Assembly: GCF_002379095.1 (NCBI RefSeq)
Contig: NZ_NBZV01000004.1
Span: forward strand, 62,001-126,000
From: Polaromonas sp. AER18D-145
GTDB lineage: Bacteria > Pseudomonadota > Gammaproteobacteria > Burkholderiales > Burkholderiaceae_C
DNA: 64,000 nucleotides
Direction: 5' to 3'
In this document: in pieces, positions 63,408-64,000 of the stretch
Layout: each line of letters starts with the position of its first letter
Position numbering within the stretch: position 1 is the stretch's first letter
Made by a program: the position numbers and the translations under genes
The notes under the pieces: generated by a model
Told to the model about the DNA's origin: nothing
Databases searched by the model: none
The model's input: the letters and a program-made list of their open reading frames with translations, nothing else

Positions 63408-64000
63408 TCAGGGCTCGTTGTCCGGACAGGCCGACGGCTGGGCCTTCTGGAAGGCCGGCAGCGCCATGCAGGCGTCAAACGCGGCCATCGTGCGGCCCAG
63501 GCCCTCCAGGTTCACGTTGAACCGTTTCGCGTTGAAGATCTGCGGCACCAGGCAGCAGTCGGCCAGGGTGGGCGTCTCGCCATAACAGTAGGTGGACGGC
63601 GGCAACTGGGCCAGCTGGCGTTCGAAGGCTTCCAGCCCTTCGCGGCACCAGTGGCGGTACCAGGCGTTCTTGGCCTCTTCATCGACCTTGAGCTCACGCA
63701 CCAGGTACTTGAGCACACGCAGGTTGTTGATCGGGTGGATCTCGCAGGCAATCGACTGCGCCAGCGCGCGCACCCTGGCGCGGCCCAGCGCATCGGCCGG
63801 CAGCAGCGCGGGGGTCGGGTGTTTTTCATCGAGGTATTCAATGATGGCCATGGACTGCGAGAGTTTTTCGCCATCGACTTCGAGCAGCGGCACCAGGGTG
63901 TCGGCCGATAGCGCGGCGTAAGCCTCTTTTTTGTGGTCGCCCCTGGCGATGTGGACAGGAATGTACTCGTAGCGCAAATCCTTGAGTTCAAGCGCAATAC
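63408..64000 (-). CDS. maiA: Maleylacetoacetate isomerase (zeta-class GST), 3' part
   Basis: Open to the window end, so the N terminus is missing. The visible 197 residues start IALELKDLRYEYIPVHIARG, the MaiA pattern, then LVPLLEVDGEKLSQSMAIIEYLDE, ACEIHPINNLRVLKYL, GETPTLADCCLVPQIFNAKR and FQKAQPSACPD. MaiA converts maleylacetoacetate to fumarylacetoacetate in tyrosine or gentisate breakdown with glutathione. The active-site SSxxxR motif would lie upstream of the window edge. Neighbours here do not include other genes of that pathway. Confidence 0.88.
   Translation of the reverse strand, partial: IALELKDLRYEYIPVHIARGDHKKEAYAALSADTLVPLLEVDGEKLSQSMAIIEYLDEKHPTPALLPADALGRARVRALAQSIACEIHPINNLRVLKYLVRELKVDEEAKNAWYRHWCREGLEAFERQLAQLPPSTYCYGETPTLADCCLVPQIFNAKRFNVNLEGLGRTMAAFDACMALPAFQKAQPSACPDNEP

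Overview
The window looks like chromosome from a beta-proteobacterium of the Comamonadaceae (Polaromonas/Rhodoferax/Variovorax-like). The grounds are high GC, the gene families present (Bug-type receptor, RcoM, class I PHA synthase, alaA-hom-thrC order) and dense short palindromic repeats of the kind common in that family. Genus is inferred, not proven. No rRNA, tRNA, CRISPR array or complete insertion sequence was recognised.

Layout. 0-4 kb: end of a CAP-domain protein, a small operon (hotdog thioesterase, DUF2784 protein) and modABC molybdate uptake. 4-7 kb: an aldehyde dehydrogenase and an amidase. 7-21.3 kb: a full histidine-utilisation locus. One minus-strand block holds iclR, a polar amino-acid ABC transporter, hutG and hutF; a second holds hutC-hutD-hutI. 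Divergently, hutU-hutH are followed by an NMT1/TauABC-like ABC transporter. A HutC-type palindrome sits between the -35 and -10 of the hutU promoter. 21.4-31.1 kb: an aerobic carbon monoxide dehydrogenase locus read on the minus strand: rcoM, coxM-coxS-coxL, coxG, coxD, coxE, a mocA-like cytidylyltransferase, a 2OG-Fe(II) oxygenase-like gene and a thioesterase. CoxL carries the form I motif AYRCSFR. 31-37 kb: membrane protein, GST, P-type ATPase, YebC-like and DUF3297 genes.

36.9-40.6 kb is an accessory island of visibly lower GC. It begins in the remnant of a CBS-domain gene and carries a membrane protein, two GNAT acetyltransferases, a methyltransferase and a HigB/HigA-like toxin-antitoxin pair lying between two direct repeats. 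40.7-44.3 kb: clpB with a heat-shock-type promoter and a conserved unknown. 44.3-47.3 kb: flavin monooxygenase and Bug receptor genes divergent from a MarR regulator. 47.4-54.3 kb: a mobB-moeA-moaD-moaE molybdopterin operon downstream of alaA-hom-thrC. 54.4-58.1 kb: Mth938-like protein, Bcp peroxiredoxin, PIN-PhoH protein, RNase HI-like protein and a 76-codon internal-deletion remnant of a Kef-type antiporter. 58.3-62.1 kb: phaC-phaA-phaB for polyhydroxybutyrate. 62.3-64 kb: small membrane protein, pgeF and the 3' part of maiA.

Functionally, modABC, the MocA-like protein, MoaD/MoaE, MoeA and MobB would supply molybdenum and cofactor that CO dehydrogenase needs, and RcoM is the expected CO sensor. 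Histidine is degraded by the five-step route through formylglutamate to glutamate and formate.

The most unusual theme is the short repeats. At least three families are scattered through the window. Members lie in frame inside pgeF, moaE and thrC, probably inside moeA, and supply the stop codons of two other genes. This resembles the protein-coding palindromic elements described in Rickettsia.
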